A stretch of 37,756 nt of DNA from Sphaerotilus sulfidivorans (GCF_013426975.1 NZ_JACCPY010000036.1:1-37756); one strand, 5' to 3'. Numbered from the stretch's first letter, positions 15,209 through 24,356 are shown. The notes: a model not told the origin generated them from the letters alone. Numbers and translations: made by a program.

Positions 15209-16894
15209 GTGCCCGTCGCCGTGACCGATACCCGCCCCACCCCTGCCCTGGTCTCGCAGCGCGCCGTCGTGCGGCTGCCCCGGCTGGCGCTGCTGCTGTT
15301 CTGCGCAGCCTATCTGCTGCCAGGCGTCTTCGGCCGCGACCCCTGGAAGAATGCCGACATCGCCGCCTACGGCTACATGACCAGCCTGCTGCGTGGCGAG
15401 TCGAGCTGGCTGCAGCCCTCGATCGCCGGGCTGGTGGCCGAAGGCGGCGTGCTGCCCTACTGGCTCGGCGCAGCCTCGATGGCGCTGCTGACGCCGCTGG
15501 GCCTGGACCCGGCGCTGGCTGCGCGCCTGCCCTTCGCGCTGCTGCTGGCCGCGACGATGGCACTGGTCTGGTATGCCACGCTGCACCTGGCCCGGACCGA
15601 GGCCGCACAGCCGCTGGCCTTCGCCTTCGGCGGCGAGGCCCATCCGGTCGACTATGCCCGCGCGATCGCCGATGGTGCGCTGCTGGCCCTGATCGCCTCG
15701 CTCGGCCTGCTGCAGCTCGGTCACGAGACCACGCCGGAGCTGGTGCAACTGGCTGCCACCGCACTGCTGCTCTACGGCCTGGCGGCCAGTCCGTACAAGA
15801 CCTGGCACGGCCGGATGGCGGTGCTGCTGGCGCCCGCCCTGCTGGCGGCCAGCGGCGCGGCCACCACCGGCCTGCTGCTGGCCCTGGCCGGCATGCTGAT
15901 CAGCCAGCGATCGAGCTATGCCGACGCCCGCCGTCAGGTGCCCTGGCTGCTGGCCGGCGCCCTGCTGGCCGGCATCGTCGCGACGCTGCTGCAGGCCTGG
16001 GCCTGGCGGCTGGCGCCGCTGCGCGATCCGGCCAGCCTGGCGCGGCTGCTGATCTGGTTCACCTGGCCGGTCTGGCCGCTGGCAGGATGGACGCTGTGGC
16101 ACTGGCGCCGCCATCTGCTCAAGCGCCATCTGTCGGTGCCGCTGGCGGTGCTGCTGATCGCGCTGGCGGCGAGCATCGGCATGGGCGGCTCGGACCGTGC
16201 GCTGATGCTGGCGCTGCCGGCGCTGGCGATCATGGCCGCGTTCGCACTGCCCACGCTCAGGCGCAGCGTCGGTGCGGCGATCGACTGGTTCTCGGTCTTC
16301 TTCTTCAGCGCCTGCGCGCTGACGGTGTGGGTGCTCTACCTGTCGATGCATGCCGGCATTCCGGCACGGCCGGCGGGCAACATCATGAAGCTCGCTCCCG
16401 GCTTCGAGCCGGTGTTCCAGCCTCTCGCGCTGCTGGCGGCGGTGACGGGCACGCTGGCCTGGCTGGCCCTGGTGCGCTGGCGCACCGGGCGCCACCGCCA
16501 GGCGCTGTGGAAGACCCTGGTGCTGCCGGCCGGCGGCGTGGCGCTGAGCTGGCTGCTGACGATGACGCTGCTGCTGCCGGTGCTCGACTACGCACGCAGC
16601 TATCGGCCGATGGTGCGCCAGATCGCGCAGCAGGTGCCGGCGGGCGCCTGCCTGGTCGCACCGGAATTCAGTCGCGGCCAGCTGGCCGCGCTGGAGGTGC
16701 ACGGCCGCTGGACGCTGACCCGCGACCCGCGCCGCACCGATTGCCGCTGGCTGGTGCTGGCCCAGGGCGAGCGCATCGGCACCGAGCCGCAGCGCCAGCG
16801 CAGCCCGGTGCTGGCCGGCTGGCAGCTGCAGACCCGGGTGCGCCGCCCGACCGACCGCGACGAAGTGATCCTGATCTACCGGCGCAGTTCCTGA
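15209..16894 (+). CDS. ArnT/PMT-like polytopic membrane glycosyltransferase
   Basis: About 561 residues with some 12 hydrophobic segments and a soluble C-terminal domain of ~120 residues (from LDYARSYRPMVRQIA). After the first membrane helix it has GRDPWKNADIAAYGYMTSLL; an acidic residue at this loop is the hallmark of GT-C enzymes such as ArnT and protein mannosyltransferases, and LPYWLGAASMAL corresponds to the second conserved segment. It would move a sugar from a polyprenyl carrier to lipid A, protein or glycan in the periplasm; donor and acceptor are unknown. The first ATG is deep inside the conserved region. A GTG at 15209 (or 15221) just past the terminator is the likely start, with no clear ribosome site. 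Its end overlaps the convergent phoR end by 19 bases. Confidence 0.75.
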   Translation: MPVAVTDTRPTPALVSQRAVVRLPRLALLLFCAAYLLPGVFGRDPWKNADIAAYGYMTSLLRGESSWLQPSIAGLVAEGGVLPYWLGAASMALLTPLGLDPALAARLPFALLLAATMALVWYATLHLARTEAAQPLAFAFGGEAHPVDYARAIADGALLALIASLGLLQLGHETTPELVQLAATALLLYGLAASPYKTWHGRMAVLLAPALLAASGAATTGLLLALAGMLISQRSSYADARRQVPWLLAGALLAGIVATLLQAWAWRLAPLRDPASLARLLIWFTWPVWPLAGWTLWHWRRHLLKRHLSVPLAVLLIALAASIGMGGSDRALMLALPALAIMAAFALPTLRRSVGAAIDWFSVFFFSACALTVWVLYLSMHAGIPARPAGNIMKLAPGFEPVFQPLALLAAVTGTLAWLALVRWRTGRHRQALWKTLVLPAGGVALSWLLTMTLLLPVLDYARSYRPMVRQIAQQVPAGACLVAPEFSRGQLAALEVHGRWTLTRDPRRTDCRWLVLAQGERIGTEPQRQRSPVLAGWQLQTRVRRPTDRDEVILIYRRSS

Positions 16895-18246
16895 GCCTGC
16901 GCGGCCTCGGCCACCGCCCGGTGCACCCGGACCCGGGAGGCCGGGAACAGGATGCGGAAGGTCGATCCCTGGCCGATCTGGCTGTCGATCGTCAGCTCGG
17001 CGCCATGGCGCTGCACCACATGCTTGACGATCGACAGGCCCAGCCCGGTGCCCCCGGTCTCGCGCGAGCGGCTGCCGTCGATCCGGTAGAAGCGCTCGGT
17101 CAGTCGCGGCAGATGGTCGCGCGCGATGCCGATGCCGCTGTCCTTCACCTCGAACACCGCACCGCCGCCCGGACGAAGCTGCCAGCCGATCGAGATCCGG
17201 CCCTCGTCGGGCGTGTAGCGCACCGCATTGCTGGCCAGATTGGTCATCGCCGACAGCAGCTCGCTGAGATTGCCGGCCAGTTCCACGCCGGCCAGATCGG
17301 CGTCGCCGGTCCCGGGCAGGCGGATCAGGTGCCGACCGCGCGACAGCCCCTGCGTCTCGACGCCGATCTGCTCGATCAGGTCGGCCACCGGATGCCAGTC
17401 GTCGGGCGCAGGCTGCGGGCTGCCCTCCAGGCGCGCCAGCGTCAGCAGATCGGTCACCAGGGTCTGCATGCGCCGGGTCTGCTGGGTCATCAGCTGCAGC
17501 ATGCGCTCGCGGTCATCCGGGCCGAGCGGCAGCGTGGCCATCGTCTCGACGAAGCCGGCCAGCACCGTCAGCGGCGTGCGGATCTCGTGCGAGACATTGG
17601 CGACGAAGTCGCGCCGCATCGCCTCGTTGCGCTGGCGCTCGGTCACATCCTGCGTCAGCACCAGCCGCTGGCCGACGCTGCCGTAGCGGCGCACCAGCAC
17701 CGAGAGCAGAAGCTGCGCCGGCTGGCTGCCCGCCATCAGCAGCGGCTCGGTGCTGCCCGACTGCAGCGCCGCGACAAAGGCCGGCGTGCGCACCAGGTTG
17801 GTGATGCGCTGGCCGATGTCGCGCTCGGGGTCCAGCCCGAGATGGACCGCCGCCACCTGGCTGAGCCAGACGATCTGCTCGTCGGCATCGAGCAGCAGCA
17901 CGCCGTTGGGCGAGGCCTCGATCGCGCTGAGGAACTCCTCGCGCCGACGCCGCTCGAGCTGCATGCGCTGGTCGCGCTGCAGCAGCGCGCGCTCGGTCCG
18001 GTAGGCCAGCTCGCCCCAGAGTTCGCCGTCGCGCGGGGCCTCGGCCTCCATGTTGCCGCGCATCCAGCGCATCAGCCGTCCGGCACGGCGGGCATCGCGC
18101 CAGCCGGCCCAGACCGCACCCAGCAGCGCGCCGGCCCAGGTGCCCAGCACCGGCGCACCCAGCTTCAGCCCGACCACGCCGCCGACCAGCGCCAGCAGGC
18201 TCAGGCTCAGCAGCAGCGACAGCAGGCGCTTGAGCGCCAGACTCAT
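16876..18246 (-). CDS. phoR: Phosphate regulon sensor histidine kinase PhoR
   Basis: A 456-residue inner-membrane kinase. Two membrane helices lie within residues 8-50. A PAS domain covers about 105-200 (FLSAIEASPNGVLLLDADEQ). The HisKA motif is VANVSHEIRTPLTV with phospho-accepting His220. The ATPase boxes are LASNAVRYTPDEG (N), DSGIGIARDHLPRLTERFYR (G1/F) and GGTGLGLSIVKHVV (G2). With low phosphate it phosphorylates PhoB; with ample phosphate the Pst-PhoU complex keeps it inactive. It follows phoB by 43 bases and ends the cluster. The last 19 bases overlap the convergent glycosyltransferase gene. Confidence 0.97.
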   Translation of the reverse strand: MSLALKRLLSLLLSLSLLALVGGVVGLKLGAPVLGTWAGALLGAVWAGWRDARRAGRLMRWMRGNMEAEAPRDGELWGELAYRTERALLQRDQRMQLERRRREEFLSAIEASPNGVLLLDADEQIVWLSQVAAVHLGLDPERDIGQRITNLVRTPAFVAALQSGSTEPLLMAGSQPAQLLLSVLVRRYGSVGQRLVLTQDVTERQRNEAMRRDFVANVSHEIRTPLTVLAGFVETMATLPLGPDDRERMLQLMTQQTRRMQTLVTDLLTLARLEGSPQPAPDDWHPVADLIEQIGVETQGLSRGRHLIRLPGTGDADLAGVELAGNLSELLSAMTNLASNAVRYTPDEGRISIGWQLRPGGGAVFEVKDSGIGIARDHLPRLTERFYRIDGSRSRETGGTGLGLSIVKHVVQRHGAELTIDSQIGQGSTFRILFPASRVRVHRAVAEAAQAQELRR

Positions 18247-18289
18247 GATGTGGAACCTTCCTGTCCTGTCGTCTCGCGCGCGGTCCGGC

Positions 18290-18991
18290 TCAGCCGGCGG
18301 CGGGACGATCCTTCAGCAAGCGATAACCGGCACCCCGCACCGTCTCGATCATCCGCCCGGCATCGACCGGCATCAGCGACTCGCGCAGCCGCTTGATGTG
18401 GACATCGACGGTGCGCTCCTCGATGAAGACATGATCACCCCAGACCCGGTCGAGCAGCTGCGAGCGGCTGTGGACCCGCTCCGGATGGCTCATCAGGTGC
18501 TGGATCAGCCGGAACTCGGTTGGACCGAGCTTGACCGGCCGGCCATCGACCTCGAGCCGATGCGCCGCCTGATCGAGCCGCAGCGGCCCCACCTGCAGCT
18601 GGCCCTCGGCCAGCGCCGTCGGCGCGCGCCGGCGCAGCACCGCACGGATGCGCGCCATCAGCTCGCCCGGCGAGAAGGGCTTGACCAGATAGTCGTCCGC
18701 GCCGGCATCGAGCCCGGCGATCATGTCCGCCTCGTCGCCGCGTGCGGTGAGCATCAGGATCGGCAGCTCGCGGGTGCGTGCCGCCGCGCGCCAGTGGCGT
18801 GCCAGCTCCACGCCGGAGCCACCGGGCAGCATCCAGTCGAGCACCACCAGATCGGGCAGCACTGCGTCGACCGCCGCACGCGCCTGCGACACCGTGCCGG
18901 CCTGCGTCACCTCATGGCCGGCATGGCGCAGATGGATCGCGATCAGCTCGGCGATCGCCGGCTCGTCCTCGACGATCAGCGTGCGGGTCAC
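18290..18991 (-). CDS. phoB: Phosphate regulon response regulator PhoB
   Basis: A 233-residue OmpR-type regulator. The receiver domain starts TRTLIVEDEPAIAEL, phospho-acceptor Asp52 lies in VVLDWMLPG, and the conserved switch residues are LMLTARG and DDYLVKPFSPGEL. The C-terminal winged helix includes GPTEFRLIQHLMSHPERVHS and RTVDVHIKRLRESL. When phosphorylated by PhoR it binds Pho boxes upstream of phosphate-starvation genes. The start is a GTG at 18991, one base past the phoU stop, which puts VTRTLIVEDE at the usual PhoB N-terminus; an ATG at 19018 would add nine residues and overlap phoU. Confidence 0.96.
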   Translation of the reverse strand: MTRTLIVEDEPAIAELIAIHLRHAGHEVTQAGTVSQARAAVDAVLPDLVVLDWMLPGGSGVELARHWRAAARTRELPILMLTARGDEADMIAGLDAGADDYLVKPFSPGELMARIRAVLRRRAPTALAEGQLQVGPLRLDQAAHRLEVDGRPVKLGPTEFRLIQHLMSHPERVHSRSQLLDRVWGDHVFIEERTVDVHIKRLRESLMPVDAGRMIETVRGAGYRLLKDRPAAG

Positions 18992-18992
18992 G

Positions 18993-19697
18993 TCACTTGA
19001 CCATGTCGGCGACCGCATCGGGCGGGTTGTGCCGCACGTCGGTGCCCTTGACGATGTAGATGATCTGCTCGGCCAGGTTCTTGGCGTGATCGCCGACCCG
19101 CTCGATCGCCTTGGCGACGAAGACCAGATCGATCGCCGCCGAGATGGTGCGCGGGTCTTCCATCATGTAGGTGATGAGCTTGCGCATCAGGCCGTCGAAC
19201 TCGCGGTCGATCTCGTTGTCCTGGCGGATCACCTCGAGCGCCTGGTTGGTGTCCAGTCGCGCGAAGGCATCCAGCGACTTGCGCAGCAGATTGGTCGCCA
19301 GGCTGGCCTCGTGCGAGACATCGCCCACCGGGAAACGCAGCCGGCTCGACACCCCGGTGCTCACCAGCCCCTGCACGGTGCGGGCGATGCGCGCGGCCTC
19401 GTCGCCGACGCGCTCGAGATTGCCGATGGTCTTGGAGATCGCGATCAGCAGGCGCAGATCGCGTGCGGTCGGCTGGCGACGCGCGATGATCGACGACAGG
19501 TCACGGTCGATCTCCATCTCCATCTGGTTGACCCGCTCCTCGATGCGGATCACCTGGGTGGCGATGTCGGTGCTGAACAGCGTCAGCGCCTGGACCGCCT
19601 GGGCCACCTGGGCCTCGACCAGGCCGCCCATCTCGAGCACGCGGGTGGAGATGCCGCTGAGCTCGGCGTCGAACTGGCTGGAGAGATGCTTGTCCAT
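18993..19697 (-). CDS. phoU: Phosphate signalling protein PhoU
   Basis: A 234-residue all-helical protein made of two PhoU repeats, each carrying the E-R-V-G/A-D signature used for metal clusters: NLERVGDEAARI in the first half and AIERVGDHAKNLAEQI in the second. It links PstSCAB transport activity to PhoR and limits phosphate uptake. The ATG at 19697 follows AGGAG seven bases upstream (the frame opens one codon earlier at a TTG). It lies 16 bases behind pstB. Confidence 0.97.
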   Translation of the reverse strand: MDKHLSSQFDAELSGISTRVLEMGGLVEAQVAQAVQALTLFSTDIATQVIRIEERVNQMEMEIDRDLSSIIARRQPTARDLRLLIAISKTIGNLERVGDEAARIARTVQGLVSTGVSSRLRFPVGDVSHEASLATNLLRKSLDAFARLDTNQALEVIRQDNEIDREFDGLMRKLITYMMEDPRTISAAIDLVFVAKAIERVGDHAKNLAEQIIYIVKGTDVRHNPPDAVADMVK

Positions 19698-19713
19698 CAA
19701 GAGACTCCTGTGA

Positions 19714-20499
19714 TCAGCCGAAGCGACCGGTGATGTAGTCCTCGGTCTCCTTCTTCTTCGGCTTCATGAAGATGTCGGAGGTGGGGCCGAACTCGATCAG
19801 GTCGCCCAGGTACATGTAGGCGGTGTAGTCCGAGCTGCGCGCGGCCTGCTGCATGTTGTGCGTCACGATCAGCACGGTGTAGTCGGACTTCAGCTCGTCG
19901 ATCAGCTCCTCGATCTTGCCGGTCGAGATCGGATCGAGCGCCGAGCACGGCTCGTCGAGCAGCAGCACTTCCGGCTTGATCGCGATGCCGCGCGCGATGC
20001 ACAGGCGCTGCTGCTGACCGCCCGACAGGCCCGAGCCGCTCTGGTCGAGCTTGTCCTTGACCTCGGTCCAGAGCGCGGCCTTCTTCAGCGCCCATTCCAC
20101 GCGCTCGTCCATCTCGACGCGCGAGAGGTTCTCGAACAGGCGCACGCCGAAGGCGATGTTGTCGTAGATCGACATCGGAAAGGGCGTCGGCTTCTGGAAC
20201 ACCATGCCGACGCGGGCGCGGATCAGCGAGACGTCTTCCTTGCTGGTCAGGATGTCCTGGCCGTCGAGCAGGATCTGGCCTTCGGCGCGCTGTTCGGGGT
20301 AGAGCTCGAACATGCGGTTGAAGGTGCGCAGCAGCGTCGACTTGCCGCAGCCCGAGGGCCCGATGAAGGCGGTGACCTTCTTCTCGGGCAGATCCATGTT
20401 GATGTTCTTCAGCGCGTGGAAGGCGCCGTAGTAGAAGTTCAGGTTGCGCACCGACAGCTTGACCTTCTCGGTCGTCGGCAGATTGACTTGGGTATCCAT
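19714..20499 (-). CDS. pstB: Phosphate ABC transporter ATP-binding protein PstB
   Basis: A 261-residue ABC ATPase. Walker [10 protein letters not shown] (47-55), Q-loop [17 protein letters not shown], signature LSGGQQQR (158-165) and Walker [13 protein letters not shown] (179-190) are all intact. [12 protein letters not shown] is specific to PstB. It hydrolyses ATP to drive inward phosphate transport through PstCA. ATG at 20499 starts 17 bases past the pstA stop, without a strong ribosome site. Confidence 0.98.
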   Translation of the reverse strand: MDTQVNLPTTEKVKLSVRNLNFYYGAFHALKNINMDLPEKKVTAFIGPSGCGKSTLLRTFNRMFELYPEQRAEGQILLDGQDILTSKEDVSLIRARVGMVFQKPTPFPMSIYDNIAFGVRLFENLSRVEMDERVEWALKKAALWTEVKDKLDQSGSGLSGGQQQRLCIARGIAIKPEVLLLDEPCSALDPISTGKIEELIDELKSDYTVLIVTHNMQQAARSSDYTAYMYLGDLIEFGPTSDIFMKPKKKETEDYITGRFG

Positions 20500-20516
20500 G
20501 ATGGGTGACTCAGTGC

Positions 20517-21419
20517 TCAGTGCTTGTTGCGCAGGAAGGTGCGGGCGATGATGTTGAGCGCCAGGACACCGATGGTGATCAGGAAGACGCCAGCCCAGGC
20601 CAGCTTCTGCCAGTTCTCGTAGGGGCTCATCGCGAACTTGAAGATGGTCACCGGCAGGCTGGCCATCGGTTCGTTCAGGTTGGTGGTCCAGAACTGGTTC
20701 GACAGCGCGGTGAACAGCAGCGGCGCGGTCTCGCCGGAAATGCGCGCGATCGCCAGCAGCACGCCGGTGATGACGCCGGCGCGGGCCGACTTCAGCGTGA
20801 TCGACAGGATCACCTTCCACTTCGGCGTGCCCAGCGCGTAGGCGGCCTCGCGCATCGCGTTCGGGATCAGGCTGAGCATGTTCTCGGTGGTGCGGATCAC
20901 CACCGGAATGACGATCAGCGCCAGCGCCAGCACGCCAGCGAAGCCCGAGAAGGACTTGAAGCGGTCGACCCAGACGGCATAGATGAACAGGCCGATCACG
21001 ATCGAGGGTGCCGACAGCAGGATGTCGTTGATGAAGCGGGTCACGCTGCCCAGCCAGCCACTGCGACCGTACTCGGCCAGATAGACGCCGGCCATCACGC
21101 CGACCGGCGTGCCGATCAGCGTGGCCAGCGTCACCATCAGCAGCGAGCCCATGATCGCGTTGGCCAGGCCACCGACCTCCTCCTGGGGCGGTGGCGTCAT
21201 CTCGGTGAAGGTCATCAGCGACAGGCCGCCGAGACCGAGGCGGATGGTCTCGAACAGGATCCAGACCAGCCAGACCAGGCCGAAGGCCATCGCCGCCAGC
21301 GACAGCAGCAGCGCGACATTGTTGACCCACTTGCGGCGGCGATGCATCGCCGCGCGCGAGGCATGCAGCGCGGAGGTGGCTGCAGCGCTCGGGGAGGTGT
21401 TCATGGAGGAGGTGTTCAT
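20517..21419 (-). CDS. pstA: Phosphate ABC transporter permease PstA
   Basis: A 300-residue permease with six membrane helices. [14 protein letters not shown] and [19 protein letters not shown] are PstA signatures, and the cytoplasmic coupling loop is [20 protein letters not shown]. It pairs with PstC. The ATG at 21419 is one base past the pstC stop. The first twelve bases are repeated immediately (second ATG at 21404), so the exact start is ambiguous: 300 or 295 residues. Confidence 0.97.
   Translation of the reverse strand: MNTSSMNTSPSAAATSALHASRAAMHRRRKWVNNVALLLSLAAMAFGLVWLVWILFETIRLGLGGLSLMTFTEMTPPPQEEVGGLANAIMGSLLMVTLATLIGTPVGVMAGVYLAEYGRSGWLGSVTRFINDILLSAPSIVIGLFIYAVWVDRFKSFSGFAGVLALALIVIPVVIRTTENMLSLIPNAMREAAYALGTPKWKVILSITLKSARAGVITGVLLAIARISGETAPLLFTALSNQFWTTNLNEPMASLPVTIFKFAMSPYENWQKLAWAGVFLITIGVLALNIIARTFLRNKH
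21390..21419 (-). repeat. Tandem duplication of the pstA start
   Basis: On the minus strand ATGAACACCTCC occurs twice with three bases between, so the gene has two in-frame ATGs with the same next three codons ([10 protein letters not shown]). The sequence before the second ATG, CACCTCCT, equals the anti-Shine-Dalgarno end of 16S rRNA rather than a ribosome site, so the first ATG is more likely to be used. Confidence 0.8.
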
Positions 21420-21420
21420 G

Positions 21421-22434
21421 TCAGCGGCCCTCGTTCTTCTTCAGCTGCGCCAGCAGCACCTTCGAGAACGACAGCACCACGAAGGTGATGAAGAACAGCA
21501 CCAGGCCCAGATAGATCAGCGAGGCCTGATGCAGGCCCTCGTTGGCCTCGGCGAACTCGTTGGCCAGCGCCGAGGTGATGCTGTTGGCCGCCTCGAACAG
21601 CGACAGCGAGTTGAGCTGGTTCATGTTGCCGATCACGAAGGTGACCGCCATCGTCTCGCCCAGCGCACGGCCCAGGCCGAGCATGATGCCGCCGACCACG
21701 CCGGTCTTGGTGTAGGGCAGCACCACCTTCCAGACCACCTCCCAGGTGGTCGAGCCCAGGCCGTAGGCAGACTCCTTCAGCATCGGCGGGGTGACCTCGA
21801 AGACATCACGCATCACCGAGGCGATGAAGGGAATGATCATGATCGCCAGGATGATGCCGGCCGACAGCAGGCCGATGCCCACCGGCGGGCCCGAGAACAG
21901 CTCGCCCAGCACCGGCACGCCCTGGAACAGCGACTGCAGCGGCATCTGCACATGTTCGGACAGCAGCGGGCCGAAGACCATCAGGCCCCACATGCCGTAG
22001 ACGATCGACGGCACGGCCGCCAGCAGCTCGACGGCGATGCCCAGCGGGCGCTTCAGCCAGGCCGGCGACAGCTCGGTCAGGAACAGCGCGATGCCGAAGC
22101 TCACCGGCACCGCGATCAGCAGCGCGATGATCGAGGTCATCAGCGTGCCGTAGATCATCACCAGGCCGCCGTACTGGTCCTGGACCGGATCCCATTCGCT
22201 GCGCCACAGGAAGGACAGGCCGTATTCGCGGATCGCCGGCATCGCGCCATCGATCAGCGACACGATGATGCCGATCAGCAATGCCAGCGTCAGCAGCGCG
22301 CTGGCACGCGCCAGCAGCGCGAACAGGGTGTCGGCCCAGGGCTTGCGCGCACTGCGGGGCTGGCCGGATCCGGAAGTCTTGATCATGTTCTTGGCTGCAG
22401 TCGGTGAACTGTCAGCCGGCAGTGTAGCGGCCAT
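21421..22434 (-). CDS. pstC: Phosphate ABC transporter permease PstC
   Basis: A 337-residue permease with six membrane helices and a hydrophilic N-terminal stretch of about 30 residues. [18 protein letters not shown] and [18 protein letters not shown] are PstC signatures, and the coupling helix region is [20 protein letters not shown]. It forms the phosphate channel with PstA. The ATG at 22434 is preceded by AAGGAG at ideal distance; in-frame starts further upstream lie in the pstS-pstC hairpin region. Confidence 0.97.
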   Translation of the reverse strand: MAATLPADSSPTAAKNMIKTSGSGQPRSARKPWADTLFALLARASALLTLALLIGIIVSLIDGAMPAIREYGLSFLWRSEWDPVQDQYGGLVMIYGTLMTSIIALLIAVPVSFGIALFLTELSPAWLKRPLGIAVELLAAVPSIVYGMWGLMVFGPLLSEHVQMPLQSLFQGVPVLGELFSGPPVGIGLLSAGIILAIMIIPFIASVMRDVFEVTPPMLKESAYGLGSTTWEVVWKVVLPYTKTGVVGGIMLGLGRALGETMAVTFVIGNMNQLNSLSLFEAANSITSALANEFAEANEGLHQASLIYLGLVLFFITFVVLSFSKVLLAQLKKNEGR

Positions 22435-22468
22435 GGCCACTCCTTCTGGGGGGTTCTTCATGGCAAAG

Positions 22469-22503
22469 GCGAGTCGGCAGCGCAAGGGGCGCACCGGCTC
22501 GCC
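22469..22503 (-). other. Long imperfect stem-loop between pstS and pstC
   Basis: On the minus strand GGCGAG pairs with CTCGCC at the base, then CGG with CCG and GCGC with GCGC around a CCCTT loop, with small internal mismatches, followed by TTT. It sits 55 bases after the pstS stop and 34 bases before the pstC start. It may act as a partial terminator or RNA-end stabiliser that keeps PstS more abundant than the membrane parts, a common arrangement in binding-protein operons. Confidence 0.5.
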
Positions 22504-22558
22504 TTCGGTTGGAACCGACCCGATCAGATCAGATCAGGCCCGTTCGAGTCACTTCAGA

Positions 22559-23596
22559 TCACTTGTAGGAGATCGCCTTGCCGGAGCCGTCCTTGACTTC
22601 GGCCCACTGCTTGCGCACCAGATCCTTGACCGTGGCCGGCAGCGCCACGTACTCGAGATCGGCAGCCATCTTGTCGCCGTTGGCATAGGCCCAGTCGAAG
22701 AACTTCAGCGAACCGGTCGCCGAGGCCGGCTTGTCCTGGGTCTTGTGCATCAGGATGAAGGTCGCACCCGTCAGCGGCCAGGCATCCTTGCCCGGCTGCT
22801 CGGTCAGCACCTGGTAGAAGGACTTGCTCCACTCCGCACCGGCGGCCGCAGCCTTGAAGTTGGCGTCATCGGGCGCCACGAAGTTGCCGTCCTTGTTCTT
22901 CATCAGGACATGCGCCATCTTGTTCTGCTTGGCGTAGGCGTACTCGACATAGCCGATCGAGTTGGGCAGACGCATCACGAAGGCCGACACGCCTTCGTTG
23001 CCCTTGCCGCCAGCGCCGGTCGGCCAGTTGACCGCGGTGCCCTCGCCTGCCTTGGCCTTCCATTCGGCGTTCACCTTCGACAGGTAGTTGGTGAACAGGA
23101 AGGTGGTTCCCGAGCCGTCCGCACGGCGCACGACCGAGATGGCCGCATCCGGCAGCGGCACGCCCGGGTTCTGCGCCACCAGCGCCGGATCGTTCCACTT
23201 GGTGATCTTGCCCAGGTAGATGTCGCCCAGCAGCTGGCCGGTCAGCTTGATCTGGCCCGGCTGGATGCCCTTGATGTTGACCACCGGCACCACGCCACCG
23301 ATCACGGTCGGGAACTGCATCAGGCCATCGGCCGCCAGTTCTGCGTCCTTCAGCGGCATGTCGGAGGCACCGAAGTCGACCGTCTTCGACTTGATCTGCT
23401 TGAGACCCGCACCCGAGCCGACCGACTGGTAGTTCACCTTGGCGCCAGTGGCCTTGTTGTAGGCATCGGCCCACTTCGCGTAGACCGGAGCCGGGAAGGT
23501 CGCGCCTGCACCGGTCACATCCTGGGCCGAAGCCATGGAGGCGGCCGCCAGCAGGGTGAAGGAAAGGAGACCGCGACCGAAAGCGCTGGAATTCAT
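22559..23596 (-). CDS. pstS: Periplasmic phosphate-binding protein PstS
   Basis: A 345-residue exported protein. Residues 1-24 are a Sec signal ending ASA before [15 protein letters not shown], the standard mature PstS start. The phosphate-binding loops are visible: [29 protein letters not shown] and [12 protein letters not shown]. It captures phosphate for PstCAB. ATG at 23596 is preceded by AAGGA. It is the first gene of the pst-pho cluster and has a Pho-box promoter upstream. Confidence 0.98.
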   Translation of the reverse strand: MNSSAFGRGLLSFTLLAAASMASAQDVTGAGATFPAPVYAKWADAYNKATGAKVNYQSVGSGAGLKQIKSKTVDFGASDMPLKDAELAADGLMQFPTVIGGVVPVVNIKGIQPGQIKLTGQLLGDIYLGKITKWNDPALVAQNPGVPLPDAAISVVRRADGSGTTFLFTNYLSKVNAEWKAKAGEGTAVNWPTGAGGKGNEGVSAFVMRLPNSIGYVEYAYAKQNKMAHVLMKNKDGNFVAPDDANFKAAAAGAEWSKSFYQVLTEQPGKDAWPLTGATFILMHKTQDKPASATGSLKFFDWAYANGDKMAADLEYVALPATVKDLVRKQWAEVKDGSGKAISYK

Positions 23597-23650
23597 GACG
23601 TGTCCTTGGTGACTTGTTGCAAAACCGGCGCCAGGGCCGTGACAGGCTGC

Positions 23651-23684
23651 ATGCTAGGGTCGGTTTGTGACACTTCCGTGACCC
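23651..23684 (-). promoter_or_regulatory. Pho-box promoter of pstS
   Basis: On the minus strand 23684-23667 reads GGGTCACGGAAGTGTCAC: two GTCAC half-sites exactly 11 bases apart, as in the PhoB box consensus CTGTCAT-N4-CTGTCAT. A TAGCAT -10 (23656-23651) follows 10 bases later, the normal geometry for a PhoB-activated promoter in which the box replaces the -35. Prediction from pattern only. Confidence 0.7.
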
Positions 23685-23700
23685 CTCCAGCCGCTCGGCA

Positions 23701-23718
23701 TTGTCATGAGATGGTCAC
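23701..23718 (+). promoter_or_regulatory. Second Pho-box-like site, facing the fasciclin lipoprotein gene
   Basis: On the plus strand TTGTCATGAGATGGTCAC has half-sites TTGTCAT and TGGTCAC with an 11-base period, pointing toward the fasciclin gene 65 bases further on. No good -10 is seen at the expected distance (GACACT at 23729-23734 is poor), so the regulatory link is tentative. Confidence 0.5.
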
Positions 23719-23783
23719 TGGTCGTCGAGACACTTCTGCGGTTTGCAGCGATCCACAGCGATCAGATCTCGAGGAGCAACCCC

Positions 23784-24278
23784 ATGCAACAACCCAAGCG
23801 CCTTTTCCTGGGCAGCGTCGGCGCCATCGCCTGCGCCCTGCTGATGTCGGGCTGCGCCAGCCTGAATCCGGCCCCGACGCTGGCCGACACCCTGGCCGCC
23901 CGACCGGAGCTGTCGACGCTGAACCGCCTGGTGACTCAGGCCGGCCTGCAGGACACCCTGCGCGGCGAGGCGGCGCTGACGGTGCTGGCCCCGAACGACG
24001 AGGCCTTCAAGGCGGTGCCCAAGGCCACGCTGGACGCCCTGGCGGCCGACCCGGCCCGGCTCAAGGCCGTGCTCGGCCACCATGTGGTCGCCGGTCGGGT
24101 GACCGCACGCGAGATGCCGGCCAAGGTGCGCACCAGCACCGGCACCGAGATCGCCACCTCGCGCGCCGGCGACTTCGTGACGCTGGAAGAAGCGATGATC
24201 GTTCAGGCCGACCTGCCGGCCCGCAACGGCACCGTGCATGTCATCGACCGCGTGCTGATGCCGCCGGTCAAGAAGTAA
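23784..24278 (+). CDS. Fasciclin (FAS1) domain lipoprotein
   Basis: A 164-residue protein with a lipoprotein signal: basic start MQQPKRLFLG, hydrophobic core, lipobox LMSGC. One FAS1 domain follows with both signature boxes: LTVLAPNDEAFKAVP (H1) and NGTVHVIDRVLMPP (H2). FAS1 domains mediate adhesion or protein-protein contacts at cell surfaces; the partner here is unknown. The ATG at 23784 has a good GAGGAG site. It is divergent from pstS, sharing a 187-bp gap with two Pho-box-like sites, so phosphate control is plausible. A strong terminator follows. Confidence 0.9.
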   Translation: MQQPKRLFLGSVGAIACALLMSGCASLNPAPTLADTLAARPELSTLNRLVTQAGLQDTLRGEAALTVLAPNDEAFKAVPKATLDALAADPARLKAVLGHHVVAGRVTAREMPAKVRTSTGTEIATSRAGDFVTLEEAMIVQADLPARNGTVHVIDRVLMPPVKK

Positions 24279-24302
24279 GCTGGCGCAGAACAAGGCAAAG
24301 CC

Positions 24303-24343
24303 AAGGGGGCGGATCCTTGCGGATCCGCCCCCTTGCTGCTTTT
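24303..24343 (+). terminator. Strong terminator between convergent fasciclin and glmM genes
   Basis: A 14-bp perfect stem (AAGGGGGCGGATCC at 24303-24316 with GGATCCGCCCCCTT at 24321-24334, loop TTGC). A TTTTT run follows slightly downstream at 24339-24343 on the plus strand. It probably serves both converging transcripts, although the minus side lacks a clean T-run. Confidence 0.85.
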
Positions 24344-24356
24344 TCTGCTTTGCGGA

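Noticed and set aside
22522-22538. GATCAGATCAGATCAGG as a short tandem array or CRISPR-like repeat.
   Set aside because: There are only three overlapping GATCA units, no spacers and no adjacent cas genes; it is noted only as sharing a 14-mer with the folP upstream region.
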